Shown: piece by piece, positions 43,037 to 54,113 of the stretch
How the letters are laid out: every line of letters starts with the position of its first letter
How positions within the stretch are numbered: the first letter of the stretch is position 1
Origin: Cephalotus follicularis
Lineage: Eukaryota > Streptophyta > Magnoliopsida > Oxalidales > Cephalotaceae
Length of the DNA stretch: 64,000 bases
Direction of reading: 5' to 3'
Assembly (NCBI GenBank): GCA_001972305.1
Contig: BDDD01000173.1
Coordinates: 703,326 to 767,325, forward strand
Notes under the pieces: model-generated
Databases searched by the model: none
Told to the model about the DNA's origin: nothing
What the model saw: the letters and a program-made list of their open reading frames with translations, nothing else
Program-made: the position numbers and the translations under genes

Positions 43037-44373
43037 TGTCACACCCTGCCTTACCAATTCCAACTAGTCACAAGCATATATGGTGATATCAGCATTAAAT
43101 ATAATATTCCAGCATTCTATTCAACAATTCATAAACAATATGCCGAAGCATTCAGTAAGCCAGAATATAAATACAAGTCATTCTCACGCAGCCCATACTA
43201 CGTGCAGATACAATCCAACAATCATCCTTATACATAAGGAAATACCACAAAATCACGGGGTATGAACCGTTCTTTACAATACAGTACATCATAACAAAAT
43301 AACAACCTTAAGGTGAATAACAGAAGCTCTCCAAGCTTCAGCAGCAACTCCGATCATCTTCGTTAATCTGAAATTGTAGGGGTTAGCCGTTGTCCTCACT
43401 TGGATAAGTAGGAAGATAATGCATGCTAAGGAATATATGAATGCAAGATGTATGACAGTTTATATTTAAAATAACATTTAAATGTGCCAATATATAAGCA
43501 ATCATGCCAAGTCGCCATATACAATACATATGCAAGAATACCGCACAAGGGTACAATCAATTCATCCTGGTTTGGGTGTCACATGTCGCTATCTCCTAGC
43601 TCCGACTGCACACCACCTAAGTATCACCCTACGCTCCGAAGATGATAGAACAGGTAACATTTACTACCAGCGTTGGCGGGTAGTTTAACAAATAATATCT
43701 GCAATGCAGATAAGTTTGGGTGATACTCTGGCCAACTCCTGGCACCCAGGATCCCCACCGTAGTCGGTGACCACAGCCATCACTCGACTACCGGTAATAA
43801 GCATAGACAAACACTTCAATCAATTCAAAGGTAATATTACATATGTCAATAATATGCGATATAAGGTTGTTTTATTTAGAAACATATAACAATTCATTTA
43901 TCGTACATCTCATAGGGGGGAAACGATATCAATACAATAATGGTTCTCGATTTGGAGAACAAAACAGGTGGTACCTCTCATAGGCGGAAAATCGATAATT
44001 CCTTTAAACAATAGGTTTTCATTTGTAAATGATAGTTGATATCATAATTTGGGTACATAGCCCATAGTTGGTTTCAATCATTGAAATATAAGTGGCAGTG
44101 GTGTTGAATAGCACCAAAACAGTATATACTAATATAAGGTAGCATATACAGTAACAACATTACAAGACAGTAGCAATTCAAGGATTCAGAAGGAATAGCA
44201 TTTCATAGTCATTCATATGCAACTCTCACAAGGAGTGTGTACGTTGTTTAATTTTGGGATGTAATTGTATATAAGGCCAGGATTGATTATTCTAATCATC
44301 CGTATGGAGGCAAAGTTAATTACATTCCAAATTGAGGCCCAACAGAATCTATATCAGCATTTTTTACCCAGGA

Positions 44374-44500
44374 CAGTCGGTTGTTCTCAAGAACAGTCGG
44401 CTATTTTGGTTGAGCAGTCGACTGTTTTCCCTTGACAGTCGACTGGATGCATTGAGTAGTCGACTGTCATGAAGAACAGTCGACTGCTTCTGCCCAGAAA
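44374..44500. repeat. CAGTCGACTG cluster 2, I 3' LTR
   Basis: Six units (CAGTCGGTTG, CAGTCGGCTA, CAGTCGACTG and others) at about 20-25-bp spacing. Confidence 0.9.
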
Positions 44501-45271
44501 TGCAGGCAGTAGTAGGTTGTATATATTTCATTGTGCAATTTCTAACCAATCCAACACATGCAATCATACAGAAAATAAACATACATGATATGCATAATAT
44601 ATCTTCCATAAACATGTCATTACCCCTACCTCAATTGCTATCTCAAGATCAATTGTAATTGATCTTTATCTTTGAGTTTCCAAGCCTCTTTCACCAATCA
44701 CTTCTTTAATTCCAGCAGAATATAATCTATACAATGCATGCATGTTTACAGACACGTGCATTAGTACCAGTAGGTTTCAGTAACTCCTCATGACAACTAC
44801 AACTCCAATAGTAGTTAATCACTAGTTCATTAAGTCTTAAACTTCCTTTTTTTTTTTCAACCTCCCTTTGAACTCTATGTCAATTATATTCCACTTAACT
44901 TGTTGACAGAAGATGTGTATATATCAGTAAGCTTATATCATGACAACTAACAACAATTACCATTCGAACTAGAGTTGTTAACACTCCTCTAAGCTTCATG
45001 TCCATAATTCTTACTCCTTTCATTACCATTTCCAATTCAATTCAAGAGATTGTTAACCTTAACCATTTATCGGGAGATATTAAACATCCACCTAGATAAA
45101 CTATCATCACAGTAGCAGTGAGTTCAAATTTGGAAACTTACCAAGAAAATCCAAGCTTCCAAGTCTCCTTCTTTGAGCTCTCTACAATTCTTCCAATGCA
45201 AGCTTCCAAAAACCTTTAGCAAGCTCCTTCTTCACTCAGTGTTTTCTAACATTCACCTCTCAAATCCATAG

Positions 45272-45283
45272 TTGATATAAAGC
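45272..45283 (-). promoter_or_regulatory. TATA-like site, family A LTR (element I)
   Basis: On the minus strand GGCTTTATATCA, about 500 bp from the LTR start; also in the I 5' LTR near 51784 and in H near 40635. It lies between the two GTCGAC clusters. Confidence 0.4.
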
Positions 45284-45527
45284 CTTTGGAATCTTTGAAT
45301 TCGCCAGATTCTTTACTCAGTTTTCTCTCATTCCTTCTCTCTCTCACATGCATTCCTCTTTCTCTCTTTTCTCTTCTTTCTATTCTGTCTTTGCAGGTTG
45401 CAGAGAACATGCAAGCACTCTATTTTGCATGCTCTGGCAGCTACTGTCATGCATGAAACCTGCCCCTCATGCAATTCCCCTTTGATCCATTCTCACAGGC
45501 ATGCACAGACACCTGTTCTGTACCGAA

Positions 45528-45606
45528 CCAGTCGACTGTCTTAGCAAGCAGTCGACTGTCCACTCACACATCAGACAATCGACTGTTGCCTTGTGACAGT
45601 CGGTTG
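45528..45606. repeat. CAGTCGACTG cluster 1, I 3' LTR
   Basis: Four units (CAGTCGACTG twice, CAATCGACTG, CAGTCGGTTG) 175-250 bp from the LTR start. Confidence 0.88.
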
Positions 45607-45779
45607 TTTAAGTAGGTTTAGGGTTTCTCAAGTTTGATACTTCACCAATTGTACATCCATTCATCTCAAGCCTTTACTAATCACAGAAATTATTAAAATT
45701 GGACAAATAACTCAATTAAAATGTATATTTGATTTTAAAATTGGATCAATATACATTAAATGAATTTGCGGTTATTACA

Positions 45780-45794
45780 TTCCCCCCTCCTTAA
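45780..45794 (-). promoter_or_regulatory. Polypurine tract, element I
   Basis: On the minus strand TTTAAGGAGGGGGGA precedes the 3' LTR. Confidence 0.88.
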
Positions 45795-45825
45795 AGAAAA
45801 TTCGTCCTCGAATTTAGCCCTTACA

Positions 45826-47296
45826 TTACATTCTGAACAAGTGGGGAAATGTCTCCCTCATTTCGTCCTCACGCTCCCACGTAGCTTCCTCTGCTCCGTG
45901 AAAACGCCACAGCACTTTTACCATAGGAATGGTCTTGTTCCTTAGAACCTTTTCCATTCTATCCACTATCCTTGTCAGCCTTTCCTCATATGTCAATCTA
46001 GGACTGATGAATCCAGGGTTGTAGCTCAAAATGTGAGATGGGTCGGGTACGTATTTCCATAGCATGGAGACATGAAATACGTTATGCACGTCCAACAACT
46101 AGGCGGTAGAGCAATCTGATATGCTTCCTCCCCCACTCTCTTCAGTATCTCGTAAGGTCCAATATACCTTGGAGACAACTTCCCTTGAGGCCAAAACGGT
46201 GTATCCCTTTCGAAGGCGAGATCTTCAAGAAAACATGATCCCCCTTCTCGAATTCTAGCTTCCTTCTCTTGATATCGACGTAACTCTTCTGCCGAATTTG
46301 TGCAGCTAGCAGTCTCTTCTTGATTATCTCCACTTTATCAGTGGTCTATTGTACCAAGTCAGGTCCAAGCACTTGTCTCTCACCTACCTCGTCCCAACAA
46401 ATAGGTGATCTGCATTTTCTCCCATACAAGGCTTCGTAGGGAGCCATTCCAATGCTGGTATGAAAACTGTTGTTGTAGGAGAACTCAATCAGTGCTAGAT
46501 GATCCTCCCAACTCCCAGTAAAATCAATCATACAAGCCCGTAGCATATCTTCCAGAGTCTGAATGGTACGCTCGGACTGTCCGCCAGTCTGGGGGTGGAA
46601 TGCAGTGCTGAAGTTCAAGGTTGTTCCCATCGCTGTTTGGAACTTCTTCCAGAACCTTGAAGTAAATCTAGCATCTCGGTCACAAACAATACTGACCGGC
46701 ACCCCATGCAGTCTCACTATCTCCCGGATATACAATCGAGCAAGCTTCTCGATAGAATACGTCATGTTCATCGGAAGGAAGTGAGCAGACTTAGTGAGTC
46801 TGTCTTCTACTACCCACACTGCTTCATGCTGATTTCGTGACCTCGGTAATCCCGATACGAAGTCCATGGTCACATGCTCCCATTTCCATTCAACCACTGG
46901 TACCGATTGTAGCAGTCCCGCAGGTTTCTGATGTTCAGCCTTCACTCTCTGGCAGGTCAAACATCTTGCTACATATTCAGCAATCTCTCGCTTCATACCA
47001 CTCCACCAGTAGTTTTGTTTCAGGTCGTGCCAAATCTTGGAACTTCCAGGGTGCACACTGTATTTTGACTTGTGAGCTTGTTGCAGTAGCTCAATCTTGA
47101 TTCTCTCATCATTCAGAACACATATCCTCCCTCGGAACCTCAATATACCATCAGTATGAATGGAGAACTCAGAATCAGTGTCTAGGTTCTCACGAATACT
47201 ACACAACTCAGAGTCACTGTACTGAGCACTCAGGATACATTCCAGAAGTTCCGGTTGTGCTCTCAGACTTGCCACTATAACTCCACAGGAAACCAT
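45826..47296 (-). pseudogene. Element I integrase with chromodomain-like end, broken
   Basis: The longest piece is 47296-46346 on the minus strand: zinc finger [15 protein letters not shown] ... CLTCQ, catalytic core [21 protein letters not shown] and [16 protein letters not shown], all three acidic residues present. A TAG ends it after DLVQ. The next piece (46333-46142) carries DHVFLKISPSKGIHRFG; a frameshift near 46100-46140 leads to 46098-45826 with NVFHVSMLWKY and the chromodomain-like VLWRFHGAEEATWERED. Integrase is the best-kept enzyme of this copy. Confidence 0.92.
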
Positions 47297-48524
47297 GAAC
47301 GGATTTCATCTCTGAAATTCCTCCAATATCTTCCACTGTGAAACCATTGCTCCAGCAATCATTGCCTTGTGACTCAACGCATCAGCCACTACATTCGCCT
47401 TTCCTGGGTGGTATTAAATGTTGCAGTTGTAGTCATTAAAGAATTCCACCCATCACCTCTGTCTCATGTTGAGCTCCTTCTGGGAAAACAAATGTTTTAA
47501 ACTCTTATGGTCAGTAAAAATCTCAAACTGCACACCATAGAGGTAGTGCCTCCATTTCTGCAAAGCAAACACTATGGCTGCCAACTCAAGATCGTGTACG
47601 GGATAATTTTCCTCGTACGACTTTAACTTCCTCGATGCGTATGCAATCACCCTACCATGTTGCATAAGTACGCATCCCAATCCTTTCCCAGAAGCATCCG
47701 TATAGACAATAAATCCCTCATTACCCTCTGGTAATGCCAACACTGGAGCCGAAATCAACCGGCTCTTCAACTCTTGGAAACTTGACTCACAAGAATCATC
47801 CCACACAAAACTAGACTTCTTCTGAGTCAACTGTGTCAGTGGTGTAGCAAGCTTCAAAAATCCTTTGATGAACCTCTTGTAATAGCCAGCCAATCCCAAG
47901 AAACTACGAACCTCCGTAACGTTCCTCGGTTGGGGCCAATCAACAATACTCTCTATCTTTGAAGGATCCACTGATAATCCTTCACTCGACACAATGTGGC
48001 CTAGGAAAGTCACATGATCCAGCCAAAATTCGCACTTGCAGAATTTGGCGTATAGCTGTTCCTTCCGTAGTGTCTGCAGTACAATTCTCAAATGTTGCAT
48101 GTGTTCCTCAATGCTCCTTGAGTAGATCAGGACGTCATCTAAGAATATAACGACAACTGGTCCAGGTAAGGTTGGAACACTCTGTTCATCAGACACATAA
48201 AGGCTGCAGGAGCATTTGTCAAACCAAATGGCAGTATCAGAAATTTGTAATGCCCATATCTGGTTCGAATGCGGTTTTCTCCACATCACCCTCTCTGATC
48301 CTCAACTGATGATAACCTGTTCTTATGTCAATTTTGGAGAATACAGTTGAGCCTTGCAATTGGTCGAAAAACTCCTCAATATGTGGCAGAGGATACTTAT
48401 TCTTCACTGTCACTTGATTTAGCAGCCTGTAGTTGATGCATAGCCACATCGATCCATCCTTCTTTTTACAAGCAGAACCGGTGTTCCCACGGTGATACAC
48501 TCGGTCTGATAAAGTCCTTGTCAA
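47297..48524 (-). pseudogene. Element I reverse transcriptase-RNase H, broken
   Basis: The first RT blocks ([31 protein letters not shown]) are at 48524-48237. A frameshift follows near 48265. The LPFGLTNAP region is in the wrong frame, and the catalytic [11 protein letters not shown] reappears near 48140 in the next frame. RNase H continues to 47453 ([27 protein letters not shown]). Beyond this a TGA and a TAA interrupt the [11 protein letters not shown] region, before the integrase part. Confidence 0.9.
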
Positions 48525-49444
48525 GGTAATTCTTGTAATTGAACCTTCAACTCCTTCAGTTCAGCAGGAGCCATTCGGACGGTGCTCTGGGTATAAGAGC
48601 AGTCCCAGGCCATCGTTCGATACTGAACTCCCGCTATCGGGATCGTACTATTATCTATTATCGCATCGGTCAGCAAGTAATCACTAGTTGGAGCATTCGC
48701 CTACAATTACATATGTAAACAAACTGTAATGCTATGCAAGGCATACAGAAAACATGATGCAACGAATGAGTATGTGATCCTAAGGTCAACTAATACACTA
48801 GCATTTATAGACCTCATATCAGTTATATCTTATTGAGTAAGTATAACTTTGCCTTCCATGATTCTTTTTCCCGTATGTCCTTGCGGTTGAGCAGCCGCGC
48901 CACTTCCACCAGCCCCATCATTACTCGGTTGAGCTTTCACAATGGGACACTCATTCACGCGATGATTAGATGAACCGCTTCTCAGGCACTTTCCTGCCTT
49001 CTTCCAACACTTAGTTTCCTTATGATTTGGAAGACCACAAAAATTACATCCTCCAGAATTCGGGTGACCACATCGGATAGGAGTCCTTGAACGAGAAGTA
49101 TCTCGAGTAGTAGTCTATCAAGGCTGTCTGGAAACTCGCCTAGACCGTCCAAAAGGTTGTCTAACCTGTTGTGGTGGAACGTACCATCGCTGCATTTCCT
49201 CCATGTGAGCTGCGCTGGCAGTCATCTGTTGTCGAATAAAATCGGTTATCCGCTCCATATTTGCCGCATTGGCTTGAATCTGTTGTTGAAGGAGGTCAGC
49301 CATGCTGTTAAAGTTACTCCTCTCGTCATGCGCTGGAGGGACATTCACTCCTTCATTCACTGCCGGATCATTTCCAGGTACTGGCGGTGCATCGACACCT
49401 TCGTCGGCTGTACGCCTTCCCCTTCTTCCTCTCCGTAGGTCCAT
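48525..49444 (-). pseudogene. gag: Element I gag-protease remnant with shared deletion
   Basis: The gag start is MDLRRGRRGRRTADEG at 49444 on the minus strand and the frame stops after RRVSRQP at 49118 with TGA TAG. The next residues in frame correspond to TTTRDTSRSRTPIR and a zinc-knuckle region (CNFCGLPNHKETKC), so the central gag domain is deleted at the same point as in H. Protease similarity (VDLRITYSFVAS) lacks the catalytic DSGA/DPGA core, again as in H. The protease-RT linker is reduced and full of stops. Confidence 0.87.
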
Positions 49445-49532
49445 TCAGTTTCCTATATGGAATGACATAATCATTAGGAAAAAATTCACTGAAATTCTGA
49501 GAAACTTATCCCAGCTAGCATATATGGAATAT

Positions 49533-49544
49533 GCTCTGATACCA
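49533..49544 (-). promoter_or_regulatory. Primer-binding site, element I
   Basis: On the minus strand TGGTATCAGAGC, four bases from the 5' LTR end. Confidence 0.92.
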
Positions 49545-50883
49545 TGCTTATCACACCCCGCCTTACCAATTCCAATTAGTCACAAGCATATATGGTGATA
49601 TCAGCATTAAATATAATATTCCAGCATTCTATTCAACAATTCATAAACAATATGCGGAAGCATTCAGTAAGCCGGAATATAAATACAAGTCGTCCACACG
49701 CAGCCCATACTACGTGCAGGTACAATCCAACAATCATCCTTATACATAAGGAAATACCACAAAATCACGGGGTATGAACCGTTCATTACAATACAGTACA
49801 TCATAACAAAATAACAACCTTAAGGTGAATAACAGAAGCTCTCCAAGCTTCAGCAGCAACTCCGATCGTCTTCGCTTAATCTGAAACTGTTGGGGTTAGT
49901 CGTTGTCCTCACTTGGCTAAGTAGGAAGATAATGCATGCTAAGGAATATATGAATGCAAGATGTATGATAGTTTATATTTAAAATAACATTTAAATGTGG
50001 CAATATATAAGCAATCATTCCAAGTGGCCATAGACAATACATATGCAAGAATACCACATAAGGGTACAATCAATTCATCCTGGTTTGGGTGTCACATGTC
50101 GCTATCTCCTAACTCCGACTGCGCACCACCTAACTATCACCCTACGCTCAGAAGATGATAGAACATGTAACATTTACTACCAGCGTTGGCGGGTAGTTTA
50201 ACATATAAGATCTGCAATGCAGATAAGTTTGGGTGATACTCTGGCCAACTCCTGGCACCCAGGATCCCCACCGTAGTCGGTGACCACAGCCATCACTCGA
50301 CTACCGGCAATAAGCATAGACAAACAATTCAATCAATTCAAAGGTAATATTACATATGTCAATAATATGCGATATAAGGTTGTTTTATTTAGAAACATAT
50401 AACAATTCATTTATCGTACATCTCATAGGGGGGAAACGATATCAATACCATAATGGTTCTCGATTTGGAGAACAAAACAGGTGGTACCTCTCATAGGAGG
50501 AAAATCGATAATTTCTTTAAACAATAGGTTTTCATTTGTAAATGATAGTTGATATCATAATTTGGGTACATAGCCCATAGTTGGTTTCAATCATTGAAAT
50601 ATAAGTGGCAATGGTGTTGAATAGCACCAAAACAGTATATACTAATATAAGGTAGCACATACAGTAACAACATTACAAGACAGTAGCAATTCAAGAATTC
50701 ACAAGGAATAGCATTTCATAGTCATTCATATGCAACTCTCACAAGGAGTGCATACGTTATTTAATTTTGGGATGTAATTGTATATAAGGACATGATTGAT
50801 TGTTCTAATCATCCGTATGGAGGCCAAGTTATTTACATTCCAAATTGAGGCCCAACTGAACCTATATCAGCATTTTTTACCCA

Positions 50884-51005
50884 GGACAGTCGGCTGTTCT
50901 CAAGAACAGTCGGGTGTTTTTTTTGAGTAGTTGACTGTTTTGTCGTAACAGTCGACTGGATATGGTTGAGTAGTCGACTGTCATGAAGAACAGTCGACTG
51001 CTTCT
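50884..51005. repeat. CAGTCGACTG cluster 2, I 5' LTR
   Basis: Six units, with different decay from the 3' LTR copy (for example CAGTCGGGTG and AGTTGACTG). Confidence 0.9.
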
Positions 51006-52039
51006 ACCCAGAAATGCAGGCAGTAGCAGTTTATGTGTATTTCAAAATCTAATGCCAATCAAATCAATGCATGCAACAAGCAGAAAATAACATACATGAT
51101 ATGCATACTATATCTTCCATAAACATGTCATTACCCCTACCTCAATTGCTATCCCAAGATCAATTGTAATTGATCGTTCTCTTTGAGTTTCCAAGCCTCT
51201 TTCACCAATCACTTGTTTAATTCTAGCAGAATATAATCTATACAGTGCATGCATGTTTACAGGCACGTGCATTAGTACCAGTAGGTTTCAGTAACTCCTC
51301 ATGACAACTACAACTCCAATAGTAGTTAATCACTAGTTCATTAAGTCTGAAACTTCCTTCTTCTTTTTTCAACTTCCCTTTGAACTCTATGTCAATTATA
51401 TTCCACTTAACATGTTGACAGAAGATGTGTATATATCAGTAAGCTTATATCATGACAACTAACAACAATTACCATTCGAACTAGAGTTGTTAACACTCCT
51501 CTAAGCTTCATGTCCATAATTCTTACTCCTTTCATTACCATTTCCAATTCAATTCAAGAGATTGTTAACCTTAACCATTTAGCAGGAGATATTAAACATC
51601 CACCTAGATACACTATCATCACAGTAGCAGTGAGTTCGAATTTGAAAACTTACCAAGAAAATCCAAGCTTCCACGTCTCCTTCTTTGAGCTCTCTACAAT
51701 TCTTCCAATGCAAGCTTCCAAAAACCTTTAGCAAGCTCCCTCTTCACTCAGTGTTTTCTAACATTCACCTCTCAAATCCACAGTTGATATAAAGCCTTTG
51801 GAATCTTTGAATTCGCCAGATTCTTTACTCAGTTTTCTCTCATTCCTTCTCTCTCTCACATGCATTCCTCTTTCTCTCTTTTCTCTTCTTTCTATTCTAT
51901 CTTTGCAGGTTGCAGAGAACATGCAAGCACTCTATTTTGCATGCTCTGGCAGCTACTGTCACGTATGCGACCTGCCCCTCATGCAATGCCCCTTTGATCC
52001 ATTCTCACAGGCATGCACAGACACCTGTTCTGTACCGAT

Positions 52040-52118
52040 CCAGTCGACTGTCTTAGAAAGCAGTCAACTGTCCACTCACACATCAGACAGTCGACTGTTG
52101 CCTTGTGACAGTCGGTTG
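52040..52118. repeat. CAGTCGACTG cluster 1, I 5' LTR
   Basis: Four units in the U3 position. Confidence 0.88.
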
Positions 52119-52291
52119 TTTGAGTAGGTTTAGGGTTTCTCAAGTTTGATACTTCACCAATTGTACATCCATTCATCTCAAGCCTTTACCAATCACAGAA
52201 ATTATAAAAATTGGACAAATAACTCAATTAAAATGTATATTTTATTTTAAAATTGGATCAATATACATTAATTGAATTTGCCGTTATTACA

Positions 52292-52296
52292 AAGAC
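52292..52296. repeat. Target site duplication of element I, right copy
   Basis: AAGAC directly after the 5' LTR start of I; pairs with 43032-43036. Confidence 0.9.
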
Positions 52297-52314
52297 ACTG
52301 AAATGAACGATTGA
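52297..52314 (+). pseudogene. Element S: last codons of the env-like ORF
   Basis: Counting through one copy of the AAGAC duplication, the env-like frame continues for five more codons and ends at TGA 52312-52314. This shows that I landed 18 bases before the natural stop and confirms both the frame and the target duplication. Confidence 0.75.
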
Positions 52315-52815
52315 GCTCTTGCATCTCATTCATTATGCATTTTATGTACTGTTTTGATTTTGATTTGAAAAACTTGTTATGGTTTTAAGTCTGTAATGTG
52401 AACCTATGAGTTTGTAATATCTCATTATGCATTTTATCTAATGTGATCGATATTGTGTTAATGTATTGTGTTGGTTTAATGAATGCTTGGTGTGCAATGT
52501 GAATGATTCAAAGTTATAGTTTTGGTATCTAATATGAATGACACTGCCTTAAAACTATAAATGGTTTTGATTATACCAAGTGAAATCCTTTTTGAAATGA
52601 TAACAAAAAGGGGGAGAAAGTATAAGAAAAGATGGGAAAATAATCACAACTAAACACCCTAAACACCCCTTGTTTAACTAAGGGGGAGATATTGGATTAA
52701 GGGGGAGCATATATAGTAAATGAATATGTTTGTGCATTATTTGTTATATTGGTTAAAGTTATACAAATTGTGTTTAAAGTGAAGCAAATTTTGTCATCAT
52801 CAAAAAGGGGGAGAT
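52315..52815 (+). promoter_or_regulatory. Element S 3' non-coding region with four polypurine tracts
   Basis: AAAAAGGGGGAGAAAG (52605-52620), AAGGGGGAGA (52680-52689), AAGGGGGAG (52699-52707) and AAAAAGGGGGAGA (52802-52814), the last directly before the LTR. Several such tracts upstream of the 3' LTR are a known hallmark of Sireviruses. No ORF is present. Confidence 0.85.
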
Positions 52816-54113
52816 TGTTGACATTTATGTCTCAATCCTTAGTTTTGATGATAACATATTTGTGTTTAACCAAGTTTCTTTATGTGCAAGAAAAATATAG
52901 AATGTGCAAAATAGAAAAAAATTACAGAAACAACTTAAAGCGTCGACGCCCAGGAAGTAAGCGTCAGCGCTTTGTGCAACAGTCGAGGCAAGGAACAAAG
53001 CGTCAACCGTGAAGCGTTTCGAGGAAAGGAGTAAGTGTCAAAACCATTGACGCCAAAATGGAAGCGCCAGCGCTTGAATTCAAAACGTATGCGCTTTGAC
53101 ACCTTCAGTCAGCGGTTAAAACCAGAGATTTCTTGGAGCCAATCAATTTGACAAAAGCGGTGACGCTCAACACAAAGTGTCAGCGCTTTAACGAAACAGT
53201 CGATTCCAACATCCAGAACGCCTGCGCTTTGACCAGTCAATTCAAATTCAAATACCCAACGGTCATCTAAGCGATGACGCTTTGGTGCAAACTGTCGACG
53301 CTTTGCACGGCTGGAAAAATTTCTGACAAACTTTTAATGCACCATTTTTGAAGCAACAAGTTTCAAGACACATCCAATGTATTTCTAAAGCAAGAAACGG
53401 CTATAAACAAAGATTTTTGCAGAGAGATAACAACAAGAAGATAGAGACAATACTTACAAAAGATCAATGAAGCAAAAACACAACAAGCATTCAAAATCAA
53501 CAAGTCTTATTCAAAAGCTCTTGTCTTGTGTCTTATCTCATTTTTGTTTCTACTTAGATTGAGTGATATTATCTTGTAAAATCCAACCTTAGAGAGGTTA
53601 AGAACAAACAGTATTCTTTTTACACTTTGATTGTAATAGGGGAGTGAACCCTAAGAGAGATTGGGGAGTGAACCCAAAGAAGATTGTAAGTGATTGAGGT
53701 CAATCACAAAGGTAGTTTATTCATTTTTAATTAATTAACGATCATCCTCGCAGTTGCCATAGCATAGACCATGTGAGTGGTGTGAGATTCACCCTTTGCT
53801 TACTGATCCGACAGTACGTGTTGGTCTATCCGAATTGAACATGCCCAGAGTGTCAATCCTATGACCAGGAAGATTCGAAATAAGGTTTACCGACATTCCA
53901 GTTATCACATCTTGATCATATCAAGAACTTGGTTCTCAAACCTTATTTTAGGACATTCATTTATATATACTTAAAAGTAAACATTCATTAAAGCAATTAA
54001 ATGAACTCACAACCATTGATAAAAATAAACATCTTTATTGAATATAAACTGTTATTTATAAGATAAAGTAAATACAAGCTCAGCATCCTGACTTGTAGGA
54101 CTTCATTCTAACA
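52816..54113 (+). mobile_element. Element S 3' LTR (copia, 1298 bp)
   Basis: It starts TGTTGACATTTATG right after the last polypurine tract and ends CATTCTAACA at 54113, giving TGTT...AACA ends. A TATA-like CTATAAAC lies at 53401-53408, 585 bp in. The U3 part holds a long GTCGAC-type cluster. The other LTR of S is not in the window. Confidence 0.82.
52938..53312. repeat. GCGTCGACGC-type cluster, S LTR
   Basis: About a dozen units (AAGCGTCGACGCCC, AAGCGTCAGCGCTT, AAGCGCCAGCGCTT, GGTGACGCTC, CTGTCGACGCTTT) upstream of the TATA-like site. They have the same form as in gypsy families B and C although S is copia. Confidence 0.88.

Larger units (their letters stand above)
43037..45779 (-). mobile_element. 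Element I 3' LTR (complete, 2743 bp)
   Basis: On the minus strand from TGTAATAACCGC at 45779 to CAGGGTGTGACA at 43037. It is the same length as the I 5' LTR and nearly the same in sequence, with mostly transition differences in the parts compared. It holds clusters at 45528-45606 and 44374-44500, a TATA-like TTTATATCAAC (45272-45283), the AAGATCAATT/AATTGATCTT palindrome before GGTAGGGG near 44630-44670, and the hairpin with loop TAGTATGGGCTG near 43190. Confidence 0.95.
49549..52291 (-). mobile_element. Element I 5' LTR (complete, 2743 bp)
   Basis: On the minus strand from TGTAATAACGG at 52291 to GGGGTGTGATA at 49549; the terminal CA has become TA. It holds clusters at 52040-52118 and 50884-51005 and the hairpin with loop TAGTATGGGCTG at about 49687-49712. 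Equal LTR lengths and the flanking AAGAC copies show a complete, unrearranged insertion. Confidence 0.95.
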
